This document shows, one piece after another, positions 16,938-25,256 of a stretch of 64,000 nucleotides of DNA. Source of the stretch: Nocardioides sp. YR527 (GTDB lineage Bacteria; Actinomycetota; Actinomycetes; Propionibacteriales; Nocardioidaceae); assembly GCF_900101045.1 (NCBI RefSeq), contig NZ_FNFN01000006.1, positions 1 through 64,000 of the forward strand. The letters are read 5' to 3'. The stretch's first letter is position 1. Every line of letters starts with the position of its first letter. A program made the translations under genes and the position numbers. The notes below the pieces were generated by a model that was not told the DNA's origin, made no database searches, and saw only the letters and a list, made by a program, of their open reading frames with translations.

Positions 16938-18755
16938 CTAGAGGACGGCGAGCACTCCCTCGGCGTACTTCTCCAGCTTCGCCTCGCCGATCCCGCTGAT
17001 CGTTCCGAGCTCGTCGCGGCTTGCCGGCAACCGGGTGGCGATCTCGCGGAGCGTGGCGTCGTGGAAGACGACGTAGGCAGGCACGCCCTGCTCCTTGGCG
17101 ACCTCGCCGCGCCACGCCCGCAGCCGCTCGAAGACCTCGCTGGCCTCCGGCGAGAGATCCGCGGCGGCCACCTTCGGCTTCCGCTCCCCGGAGCCACTGC
17201 GGCGAGCCTGTCGCGGCGGCTCCTTGCGGAGCATCAGCTGCTGCTCAGAGCGCAGCACCGGCCCGGCGGCGTCGGCGACCGAGAAGACGCCGTAGCGGGT
17301 GTCGACGGCGAGCATCTCGCGGGCCAGCAGCTGCCGGATGACGGAGTGCCAGTCGCTCTCGGCGATGTCGGTGCCGATCCCGAAGACCGAGAGCTCGTGG
17401 TGGCGGAACTGGCGGACCTTCTCGGTCTCCTTGCCCCGCAGGATGTCGACGATCTGCCCGGCCCCGAAGCGCTGCCCGTTGCGCTCGCGGTCGAGCCGGA
17501 TGACGGTGGAGAGCACCTTCTGGGCGGGAACGGTGCCGTCCCAGGACTCCGGCGTGGCCAGGCAGGTGTCGCAGTTGCCGCACGGCTCGGCGGTCTGGCC
17601 GAAGTAGCGCAGCAGCTGCACCCGCCGGCAGTCGACGGTCTCGCAGAGCGCCAGCATCGCGTTGAGGTGTTGGCCGAGCCGGTGCTTGTGGGCCCGGTCG
17701 CCCTCGGAGGTCTCGATCATCTGCCGCTGCTGGACGACGTCGGCCAGGCCGTAGGCCAGCCACGCGGTCGACGGCTGGCCGTCACGCCCGGCGCGGCCGG
17801 TCTCCTGGTAGTAGCCCTCGACCGACTTGGGCAGGTCGAGATGGGCCACGAAGCGTACGTCCGGCTTGTCGATCCCCATCCCGAAGGCGATCGTGGCGAC
17901 CATGACGATGCCGTCCTCGCGCAGGAAGCGGGACTGGTTCTGCGCACGGGTCCTGGCGTCCAGACCCGCGTGATAGGGGAGCGCGTCGATCCCGGCGCCG
18001 ACCAGGGTCGCGGCGGTGCGCTCGACCGAGTTGCGGGAGAGGCAGTAGACGATGCCGGCCTCGCCGGGGTGCTCGGTGCGGATCAGGTCGAGGAGCTGCT
18101 TGGCCGGTTTGTCCTTCGGGGCGATCCGGTACTGGATGTTGGGCCGGTCGAAGGAGGCCACGAAGTGGCGGGCGTCCTCGAGGTCGAGCCGGGAGGCGAT
18201 CTCGCGCCGGGTCTCGGCGGTAGCGGTCGCGGTCAGCGCGATCCGCGGCACCTCCGGCCAGCGCTCGTGCAGGTGGGAGAGCTGCAGGTAGTCGGGCCGG
18301 AAGTCGTGACCCCACTGGGAGACACAGTGGGCCTCGTCGATCGCGAAGAGCGAGATCTTGGCCTGGTCGAGCAGCCGGCCGGTCTCGGGCACCCGCAGCC
18401 GCTCCGGAGCCAGGTAGAGCATGTCGAGCTCACCGGCGAGCAGCGCCTTCTCCACCTGCTGCCGCTCGTGGGGCATCTGGGTGGAGTTGAGGAAGCCCGC
18501 GCGCACGCCGAGCGCGGAGAGCGCGTCGACCTGGTCCTGCATCAGCGCGATCAGCGGCGAGACGACCACCCCGGTCCCGGCTCTCACCAGGGACGGGATC
18601 TGGTAGCACAGCGACTTCCCGCCGCCGGTCGGCATCAGGACCAGCGCATCGCCGCCGCCGGCGACGTGCGCGATGATCTCCGCCTGCTCGCCGCGGAACT
18701 CGTCGTAGCCGAAGACGCGGCGCAGTACATCCAGCTCCGGGGTCGTCTCACTCAC
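16938..18755 (-). CDS. recQ: ATP-dependent DNA helicase RecQ
   Basis: 605 residues. Motifs in order: Walker A LMPTGGGKSLCYQIP, IDEAHCVSQWGHDFRPDY, the SAT-equivalent LTATAT, GIVYCLSRNS, and QETGRAGRDGQPS. A zinc-binding block (CRRVQLLRYFGQ...CGNCDTCL) and a winged RQC domain follow, then a C-terminal HRDC domain (residues about 525-600). It unwinds DNA 3'-5' in recombination and repair. I chose the GTG at 18755, where family similarity begins; the start lacks a strong ribosome-binding site. A hairpin at 18793-18836 separates it from the upstream MMPL gene. Confidence 0.95.
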   Translation of the reverse strand: MSETTPELDVLRRVFGYDEFRGEQAEIIAHVAGGGDALVLMPTGGGKSLCYQIPSLVRAGTGVVVSPLIALMQDQVDALSALGVRAGFLNSTQMPHERQQVEKALLAGELDMLYLAPERLRVPETGRLLDQAKISLFAIDEAHCVSQWGHDFRPDYLQLSHLHERWPEVPRIALTATATAETRREIASRLDLEDARHFVASFDRPNIQYRIAPKDKPAKQLLDLIRTEHPGEAGIVYCLSRNSVERTAATLVGAGIDALPYHAGLDARTRAQNQSRFLREDGIVMVATIAFGMGIDKPDVRFVAHLDLPKSVEGYYQETGRAGRDGQPSTAWLAYGLADVVQQRQMIETSEGDRAHKHRLGQHLNAMLALCETVDCRRVQLLRYFGQTAEPCGNCDTCLATPESWDGTVPAQKVLSTVIRLDRERNGQRFGAGQIVDILRGKETEKVRQFRHHELSVFGIGTDIAESDWHSVIRQLLAREMLAVDTRYGVFSVADAAGPVLRSEQQLMLRKEPPRQARRSGSGERKPKVAAADLSPEASEVFERLRAWRGEVAKEQGVPAYVVFHDATLREIATRLPASRDELGTISGIGEAKLEKYAEGVLAVL

Positions 18756-18792
18756 GGGTGTGACCCTATCGGCCGCCACCGACGATCCGGAG

Positions 18793-18836
18793 TTGTGAAG
18801 CTGAGAGTGGTCCATAGGTCACTCTCGGCTTCACAA
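18793..18836 (-). terminator. 17-bp hairpin between the MMPL gene and recQ
   Basis: TTGTGAAGCTGAGAGTG (18793-18809) and CACTCTCGGCTTCACAA (18820-18836) pair at 16 of 17 positions with a 10-nt loop, six bases after the MMPL stop. No T-run follows. It probably ends or stabilises the MMPL transcript ahead of recQ. Confidence 0.6.
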
Positions 18837-18841
18837 TCTCC

Positions 18842-21322
18842 TCAGACCGAGATCTTCTCCCGCTTGACCGTGGCCCCGTCAGCGGCGGCGGGGCCGTGGG
18901 CGCGCTCGAGCCCGGCACCCTCGACGTCCACGTTCGGCAGGATGCGGTCGAGCCACTTCGGCAGCCACCACGCGGAGCGGCCGAGCAGGTGCATCAGCGC
19001 CGGCATCAGCAGCATCCGGACGATGAACGCGTCCAGCAGCACCCCGAGCGCGAGCCCGAAGCCCATCGAGCGGATCATCACCGACTCGGCGAAGATGAAC
19101 CCGCCGAAGACGGAGACCATGATCAGGCCGGCCGCGATGACGACCGAGCGCCCGGCACGGAACCCGCGGGCGACGGCGACGCGGGCCGGGTCGCCGTGGA
19201 CGTACGCCTCCCGCATGCCGGAGGCCAGGAACAGCTGGTAGTCCATCGCCAGGCCGAAGAGGATCCCGACCAGCAGGATCGGCAGGAAGCTCAGGATGGG
19301 CCCGGTGCTGTCGATCCCGATCCACTCGGCGCCGATGCCCTTCTGGAAGACCGCGACCACGACCCCGTACGTCGCCAGCAGTGAGAGCACGAAGCCACCG
19401 GTCGCGATGAGCGGGACCAGGATCGAGCGGAAGACCAGGATCAGGATCAGCAGCGAGAGGCCGACCACGACGGCGAGGTAGGGGAGGAGTACGTCGTTGA
19501 GCCCCTGCGACACGTCGATCGCGACCGCGGTGGCGCCGGCGACGCCGAGCGTGATGTCGCCGTTGACCGCCGGCATGTCCCGGATCGCGTTGACCAGCTC
19601 GTTGGTCGAGACGCTGTTGGGGCCTTCCTCGGGGACGACCTGGAAGGCCGCCGTGCGACCGTCCTCGGAGACGGCGGCCGGAGCCACGGCGCGTACGTCA
19701 TCGAGGTCCGCCAGCGCCTTGGCGACCGTCAGCTGGGCCCGCTGGATGCCGGCTTCATTGAGGCCGTCGGGCAGCTCGGCGGCGACCAGGAGCGGGCCGT
19801 TGGCGCCGGCACCGAAGCTATCCTCGGTGATCGTGTAGGCGGTCTTGGCCAGCGAGCCCTCGGGCTCGGAGCCGCCGTCGGGGAGGCCGAGGCGCATGTC
19901 GAGAGCCGGGACCGCGAGGGCGAGCAGGGCGACCACGGAGGCGACGACGGTGACCAGCGCGCGCCAGGTCGGCATCGGCTTGGCGTGGGCCTCGGCGGCG
20001 TCCTGCTTGGCGACCTTCTTCCGGGCGCGCTTGGAGACGATGCGGCCACCGACGAGGCCGAGGATCGCCGGGGTCAGGGTGATCGCGACCAGGACGGCGA
20101 TCGCGACGCAGGCCGCTCCGACCGAGCCCATCAGGCCGAGGAACGGGATCCCGGTCATGTTGAGGGCCACCAGCGCGACGATCACGGTCGAGCCGGCGAA
20201 GACGACCGCCGTGCCGGCCGTGCCGTTGGCGAGCGCGATCGACTCCTTCACGTCGGAGCCGTGGAGCAGCTGCTTGCGGTGCCGGTTGAGGATGAAGAGG
20301 GAGTAGTCGATGCCGACGGCCAGGCCGAGCATCAGACCCAGGATCGGGGTCATCGAGGCCATCTGCACGACCCCGGAGAGGGAGAGCGCGCCGAGCGCAC
20401 CGATGCCGACTCCGGTCAGCGCGGTGACCAGCGGGACGCCGGCGCCGATGATCGTGCCGAGCATGACCAGGAGGACGATCGCGGCGACGCCGACGCCGAC
20501 GATCTCACCCGGTCCCATCGGGTTGGGCGCCTCCTGGGAGATGTCGGAGGAGACGCCGATCTCGACCCCGTCGATCGGGCTGTCGGTGAAGTGGTCGACG
20601 GTCGCCTTCTTGGTCTCCTCGGACATCTCCAGACGACCGACCGAGTAGGCGACGTTGACGAGGGCGGCCGAGCCGTCCTCCGAGACCATCCGGATCCCGT
20701 CTGCGAGCTCGAGCAGCTCGGCGCCGTTCTCGGCCTTGGCGGTGTTGGCCTCGAGGTCGGCGGCGCTGTCGTCGAGCTTGGACTGCTGCTTGTCGAGGGC
20801 GGCCTGCTGGGCGTCGACCTGGGTGGTCGGCATCCCGGCGGCCTGCAGCTGGGCACGGGCCTTGTCGATGTCGGCCTGCGCCTTGTCGAGCTTGGCCTGG
20901 GCGCCGTCGAGCTGGCTGCGGCCGGCCTCGAGCCGGGCCTGGCCCTCGGTGACCTTCTCGGCCTGCGCCGTGCGCTGGGCCTCGGTCTGGAACGGGTCGG
21001 TGACCGCGGCGACGTCAGGGAGGTCTTCGGCGCTGGTGATCAGCGCCCGGATCTCCCGCTTCTGGGTCGCGCTGAGCGGGGTGCCGTCCTCGGTCTGGAA
21101 GGCGATCGTGCCGGAGCCGCCGGCGAGGTCGGGCAGCCCCTGCTGGAGCTCGTCGACCACCTCGGACGAGGGCAGTCCCGGGATGTCGAAGCTGGTGGTG
21201 AGCTCGCCTGACCAGGCGACGTACGCCCCGGCGGCGCCGGACAGTGCCAGCACCCAGGCGAGGATCACGAGCCAGGCGCGGCGCGCGGCCGACTTGCCCA
21301 ATCGGTACAACAGCTCCGCCAT
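18842..21322 (-). CDS. MMPL/RND-family membrane transporter
   Basis: 826 residues. One N-terminal helix (residues about 16-36) is followed by a periplasmic domain, a helix block, a second soluble domain and a second helix block: the duplicated MMPL layout. Residues about 120-210 form a long coiled coil rich in Q, A, L and K heptads (EGQARLEAGRSQLDGAQAKL onward), as in YhgE/MmpL-like exporters. MMPL signatures include GLAVGIDYSLFILNRHR and the equivalent FGLAMDYQLFLASGMREAY. It likely exports lipids or drugs using proton force. GGAGGG precedes the ATG at 21322. A TetR gene is divergent. Confidence 0.93.
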   Translation of the reverse strand: MAELLYRLGKSAARRAWLVILAWVLALSGAAGAYVAWSGELTTSFDIPGLPSSEVVDELQQGLPDLAGGSGTIAFQTEDGTPLSATQKREIRALITSAEDLPDVAAVTDPFQTEAQRTAQAEKVTEGQARLEAGRSQLDGAQAKLDKAQADIDKARAQLQAAGMPTTQVDAQQAALDKQQSKLDDSAADLEANTAKAENGAELLELADGIRMVSEDGSAALVNVAYSVGRLEMSEETKKATVDHFTDSPIDGVEIGVSSDISQEAPNPMGPGEIVGVGVAAIVLLVMLGTIIGAGVPLVTALTGVGIGALGALSLSGVVQMASMTPILGLMLGLAVGIDYSLFILNRHRKQLLHGSDVKESIALANGTAGTAVVFAGSTVIVALVALNMTGIPFLGLMGSVGAACVAIAVLVAITLTPAILGLVGGRIVSKRARKKVAKQDAAEAHAKPMPTWRALVTVVASVVALLALAVPALDMRLGLPDGGSEPEGSLAKTAYTITEDSFGAGANGPLLVAAELPDGLNEAGIQRAQLTVAKALADLDDVRAVAPAAVSEDGRTAAFQVVPEEGPNSVSTNELVNAIRDMPAVNGDITLGVAGATAVAIDVSQGLNDVLLPYLAVVVGLSLLILILVFRSILVPLIATGGFVLSLLATYGVVVAVFQKGIGAEWIGIDSTGPILSFLPILLVGILFGLAMDYQLFLASGMREAYVHGDPARVAVARGFRAGRSVVIAAGLIMVSVFGGFIFAESVMIRSMGFGLALGVLLDAFIVRMLLMPALMHLLGRSAWWLPKWLDRILPNVDVEGAGLERAHGPAAADGATVKREKISV

Positions 21323-21459
21323 GGCGGCATCCCTCCGGTAATTCGCAACGGTCCGTCCAGTTAATCACCTGTACGTCTGCGGACAAGGGTTGCTGAGCGA
21401 GTGATGTGTCACACCTGTGCCGTGGCCATGAGATGCCACGGGCTCTTAGGATGCCGTTC

Positions 21460-22038
21460 ATGCCAGCGTCAGCAGGAGTGCGCCGCAGGGGTGCCGTACG
21501 CAGCGAAGAGGCTCGCATGGCGATCCTCGACGCGACCGGGCGGCTCTTCGCCACCCAGGGCTATGACCATCTCACCATCGAGGGCATCGCGGCCGAAGCA
21601 GGTGTCTCCAAGCAGACGATCTACCGCTGGTGGTCCTCGAAGAGCGCGGTCGTCGCCGACGCCCTGATCGAGGACCTGCTGCTGCCGGACCACCCGGTCG
21701 TACCGGACACCGGAGACATCCGCGCCGACCTGATCGCCTGGATGCAGAGCCTCATCGACCTCGTCGCCCAGCCCGGCAACGACGGCCTCGTCCGCTCGCT
21801 CGTCGCGGCCGCGTGCGAGAACCCCGACATTGGCACCCGCCTCAACGACGCGCTCGGCATCACCGCCACCGTCTCCACCCGTATCGAGGCAGCCGTCGAG
21901 GCCGGCCAGCTGCCCGCCGACCTGCCGGTCACGGAGTTCGTACGCGCTCTGGTCGGTGGATTCGTGCTCCACTCCCTCGAGCGCACCGAGCCCGCTCCGG
22001 ACGTCGCCGAGCGTCTGGTGCGCGCGCTGCTGCACTGA
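21460..22038 (+). CDS. TetR-family regulator, divergent from the MMPL exporter
   Basis: 192 residues. The HTH is clear (EEARMAILDATGRLFATQGY, IEGIAAEAGVSKQTIYRWWSS), with a TetR_C-type C-terminal domain. Between two in-frame ATGs I chose 21460, because TAGGAT (21447-21452) lies exactly 7 nt before it and overlaps the earlier ATG at 21451. It is likely the local repressor of the MMPL gene, 137 bp away on the other strand. No strong palindrome is visible in the gap; the best is GTGA-TGTG-TCAC near 21400. Confidence 0.92.
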   Translation: MPASAGVRRRGAVRSEEARMAILDATGRLFATQGYDHLTIEGIAAEAGVSKQTIYRWWSSKSAVVADALIEDLLLPDHPVVPDTGDIRADLIAWMQSLIDLVAQPGNDGLVRSLVAAACENPDIGTRLNDALGITATVSTRIEAAVEAGQLPADLPVTEFVRALVGGFVLHSLERTEPAPDVAERLVRALLH

Positions 22039-22099
22039 CCTCCTTCTTTACCCCAGAAAGAGGGCGTGGGCCTCCGTGGGTCGGGCTACGGTGGAGGGC

Positions 22100-22564
22100 A
22101 TGCCGAAGGTGCCGCCGCCCGTCTACGTCGCCGCGGGGCTGGCAGCCCAGCATCTGCTCGCTCCGAGCCGCCGGCCGACCGTCGTCCGGTCCGTCGCGGC
22201 CGGACTCCTCGCGGCCGGCTCGGTCTATGTCACCGGTGCTGCTGCCCGGGCGTTCATGCACAAGGACACCACGTTCAACCCGCTCGAGCCCGAGGGCGCG
22301 ACCGCGGTCGTGACCGACGGGCCGTTCCGCTACACCCGGAACCCGATGTACGTCGGCATGGCCGGCCTCCTCACCGCCCACGCCGTCCTTCGCGGTGGCT
22401 GGCTTCCGCTCGTCCCCGTCGCCGCTTTCGTCGCCGTCATCGACCGCACCCAGATCCCCGCGGAGGAGCACGCGCTGTCGTGGAGCTTCGGGGAGGCGTA
22501 CGACTCCTACCTGAGCGCTACGCCTCGCTGGCTCGGCCCGCCGTGGGGTGCCTCGCGGGGCTGA
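22100..22564 (+). CDS. Isoprenylcysteine carboxyl methyltransferase-family (ICMT/PEMT-like) membrane protein
   Basis: 154 residues, about 4 membrane segments. The family core GPFRYTRNPMYVGM and the downstream EEHALSWSFGEAYDSY block, which holds the conserved acidic and tyrosine residues, are present. Bacterial members have unknown substrates; methyl transfer from SAM at the membrane is the predicted chemistry. TACGGT (22087-22092) ends 7 nt before the ATG, suggesting a leaderless transcript. Confidence 0.85.
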   Translation: MPKVPPPVYVAAGLAAQHLLAPSRRPTVVRSVAAGLLAAGSVYVTGAAARAFMHKDTTFNPLEPEGATAVVTDGPFRYTRNPMYVGMAGLLTAHAVLRGGWLPLVPVAAFVAVIDRTQIPAEEHALSWSFGEAYDSYLSATPRWLGPPWGASRG

Positions 22565-22900
22565 GCTCCTCCAGGCGTTCAGCGGAGTCGGCGAGTCCGA
22601 GACGGCACCGTCTGTTTTGGCCCGCTCCTGGGGCGGTCAGGCACATGCATCTCACCGTCGTACGTTCTGTTGCAGGTCGACGCTGAGCATGCTCGTGTGC
22701 TCGGGTTGGGGGCTTCTCTCCGGGTTGATCGGTCTGACGATCCTGATGAGCCTCTGCGTGGTTATGCGGATCCTGCGGGGCGCATCTCCTCTATCTTTTG
22801 TCGGCTGATCTTCTTCGGGGTTGGTGTGGGCCGCCGACCCTGTTTTGAGGGTCTTCTCGACGAACCCCGGAGTCAAGGACGGCCTTCGGCCGCCGGCCTC
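22565..22900 (+). other. 336-bp stretch without a recognisable gene
   Basis: An open frame continues here into the HNH gene downstream, but its translation (for example GLGASLRVDRSDDPDEPLRG) does not resemble DUF222 N-termini, and base composition is less GC-rich than the flanks. I read it as decayed or replaced sequence upstream of a truncated gene. No tRNA-like fold or repeat is visible. Confidence 0.4.
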
Positions 22901-23824
22901 GCCGACGGTGCCGTATCCCAGGACAAGGCCCGGGTGATCACCAAGGCGCTCGACAAGATCGAGGCCAACCCGGTCGCCAACAGCGACGACATGGCCTTGG
23001 CCGAGAAGCTCCTGGTCGACTACGCCGGCCGGTTGACCGCGAACGAACTCCGCATCGTCGGGAAACGCATCCTGGTCGAGATCGACCCCGCCCGGTTCGA
23101 GGACGCCGAAGCCAAAGCCCTCCTCGCCGAAGAAGAACGCGGCCAGCAAAAGACCGCGTTGCGGGTCTGGGACAACCACGACGGCACCATCGGCTTCGAC
23201 GGGGTGTTGCCGGTCTCGATCGGGATGAGGTTCAAGCGGCTGGTGGAGGCCTACGCCCAACCCCGCAAACAACAACTCGTCGCCAAGGGTGCCCCGCTAC
23301 CGCCGTGGGAACGGCTCATGGGCCAGGGGTTCTCGCGGCTGTTGGAGACCGTCGACCCGGCAGCCCTGCCCCGGCATGGCGGTGACGCGACCACGATCAA
23401 CGTGGTGATCTCCCTCGAGGAGCTCCGCAAGGACCTCGGGATCGCGACCCTGGGCTATGACGAGACCAACGGTGCGACGATCTCAGCGGCGGAGGCACGC
23501 AAGTTGGCGTGCAACGCGACCATCATTCCCTGGGTGCTGGGCGGTGACGGGGAGGTCCTCGACGCCGGCCGCGCGAGCAGGTTCTTCCAGCCGATCCAGC
23601 GCAAAGCGCTCCGGTTGCAGCAGAAGTGCTGCCAAGCCGAGGGCTGCGACATGCCACCGGAGTGGTGCGATGCCCACCACCTCGACCCGTGGGCGGCAGG
23701 CGGCAAGACCGATCTGAAAGATGGGGCGTTGTTGTGCCCCCATCATCACCGGCTGGCCCACAACGCGGCGTACGTTCATGAGCGGCTACCGGATGGCACG
23801 ATCCGATTCACCAGACGCCCATGA
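22901..23824 (+). pseudogene. DUF222/HNH endonuclease-domain gene, 5'-truncated
   Basis: Family similarity starts abruptly at GLADGAVSQDKARVITKAL, which aligns to the middle of DUF222 in the gene at 1-1026 (MRAGDCNPAQAHVIVHAL). It continues through LLETVDPAALPRHGGDATT to an intact HNH motif (CCQAEGCDMPPEW, DAHHLDPW, LCPHHHRLAH) and the same C-terminal FTRR ending. Roughly the first 100 residues of the family are missing. The frame stays open upstream to 22670, so a chimeric product is possible, but there is no convincing start. Most likely a remnant. Confidence 0.7.
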
Positions 23825-23901
23825 TCCGGTCCCCGGAATAACAGCACCCTGGGTTAGATGCTCCTGGCGAGGGTTTGGCCGAATATGCGCAGAATAGGCG
23901 C

Positions 23902-24198
23902 GTGAGCGAGATCGAGTACGTAGACAACCCGGCCAGGCACCGCTACGAGATCCGTGACGGCGAGACCGTCGCGGGGCTGGCGGCCTACCGGCTGCCCGAC
24001 GACGAGCATGTGGACTTCGTGCACACGGAGGTCAAGGAGGCCTACAACGGGCAGGGGCTCGCCTCGAAGCTGGTGGCGTTCGCGCTGGCCGACGTGAGGG
24101 CGAAGGGGAAGCGGATCATCCCGCATTGCCCGTACGTCGCGGGGTGGCTGAAGCGGCACGGCGAGGAGTACGCCGACATCACCGACTGGCCGGCCTGA
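23902..24198 (+). CDS. GNAT-like N-acetyltransferase, YjdJ type
   Basis: 98 residues, the short single-domain acyltransferase type. It contains FVHTEVKEAYNGQGLASKLV, the acetyl-CoA pyrophosphate-binding loop, and IIPHCPYVAGWLKRH, the characteristic Cys-Pro motif of this subfamily. The acceptor is unknown. The start is GTG at 23902; CAGAAT (23890-23895) sits 6 nt upstream as a weak leaderless -10. Confidence 0.85.
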   Translation: MSEIEYVDNPARHRYEIRDGETVAGLAAYRLPDDEHVDFVHTEVKEAYNGQGLASKLVAFALADVRAKGKRIIPHCPYVAGWLKRHGEEYADITDWPA

Positions 24199-24207
24199 TC
24201 TCGAGAG

Positions 24208-25101
24208 TCAGAGGGAGTCTGCCGACTTCCGCGGCTCCAGACCGAGCTTGGCCAGGGGAGTGCGGGTCATATGGGCCGAGGGCCAGGTCTGGCCTCGGGT
24301 GGAGCCGCGGGAGTAGGGCCTGGCACCCGACTGGTAGGTCACGAAGAACTCGTCGCCGACCTCGGCGACACCCTCGGCCAGGTTGGGGAGCGACTGCACG
24401 GCACGCGACCGAATCGTGACCCGGTCCTGCACGACCAGCTGGCTGCGTCGGGTCGGGCCGCGGTTGACGCTGAAGACGTACTCCTCCTCGCGGACCACGA
24501 CGCCCTGGGTGCCGACAGGGGTGCGTACGCCGATCGGGGTCTTGATCTGCCAGGTGTCGTCCTTGCGGATGTACTTGTAGAGGCGGTTGTTCGCGTGCGA
24601 CCCCACGTAGAGCAGGTCCTTCGCGGCGGCGAGGTAGGAGCCGGCGGCGAGTGCGACCAGCGGGGCGACGGTCGAGACCGTCGAGATCGGTTCGGCGTGG
24701 ACGATCTGGGTCAGTGAGTAGCGGTAGAGCCGGGGCGGGTTGCCCTCGCGGCACACGTAGACCTCGTCGCCGATGACCGCGACGCCGCCGGCGTTGACCG
24801 GGCCGCTGACGCTGCCCTTCGGCCCGCCGAGGTAGACGGCGTTGATGAGCTCGCCCGACGGCCTGTCGACCAGAGCGAGGGCGGAGCCGAGCTTGTCGCC
24901 GTGATAGCCCTGCAGGAGCAGCTCGGTCTCGGGGGAGTACGCCAGGCCCTGCGGGATCCAGCCGTGGTCCTCGTCCCCGGTGAGCACCCCGGCGGTGGCG
25001 ATGTGCGGGATCAGCGGACCGAGTCTGCTGCCGCTACGGCCCAGCCAGGTCTCGGTGCGGTCGATGCCGCGTTGGACCCACTTCTGCTGCCTCTTGGCCA
25101 T
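24208..25101 (-). CDS. Uncharacterised propeller-like protein
   Basis: 297 residues from the ATG at 25101. No catalytic motif is recognisable. The sequence has recurring blocks of about 45 residues ending in paired strands (GWIPQGLAYSPETELLLQGY, GGVAVIGDEVYVCREG, AKDLLYVGSHANNRLYKY, GVAEVGDEFFVTYQSG), which suggests a beta-propeller of the NHL/SGL kind. No signal peptide is seen, so it is probably cytoplasmic. A GTG at 25146 would add 15 residues, but that stretch contains an A-run in an otherwise GC-rich region and looks like promoter. Confidence 0.6.
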   Translation of the reverse strand: MAKRQQKWVQRGIDRTETWLGRSGSRLGPLIPHIATAGVLTGDEDHGWIPQGLAYSPETELLLQGYHGDKLGSALALVDRPSGELINAVYLGGPKGSVSGPVNAGGVAVIGDEVYVCREGNPPRLYRYSLTQIVHAEPISTVSTVAPLVALAAGSYLAAAKDLLYVGSHANNRLYKYIRKDDTWQIKTPIGVRTPVGTQGVVVREEEYVFSVNRGPTRRSQLVVQDRVTIRSRAVQSLPNLAEGVAEVGDEFFVTYQSGARPYSRGSTRGQTWPSAHMTRTPLAKLGLEPRKSADSL

Positions 25102-25256
25102 CACCTTGGGGTCGATCACGATCAAAAAATCTATCCGCTCGGACACCGATCGGCGGTCGCTTCGGGGCGCGAGTCCGACAACTGTCCACCTGACGGAACG
25201 GTCGGGCGACAGGTTCCATGTACTCGCGGGTAGTAATGGTGGCAGGATCTGCCGAC

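Noticed and set aside
18793..18836. Operator for recQ
   Set aside because: The dyad is 17 bp with a 10-nt loop and follows the MMPL stop by 6 bp; a transcript-end hairpin explains it better, though dual use cannot be excluded.
17061..19241. Long open frame (over 700 codons) antisense to recQ and the MMPL gene
   Set aside because: It is a high-GC shadow frame: the sense strand has complete RecQ and MMPL motifs and the antisense product has no recognisable domain.
22565..22900. tRNA or small RNA gene
   Set aside because: No cloverleaf arms, TTCGA-type loop or promoter-hairpin-T-run layout could be found.
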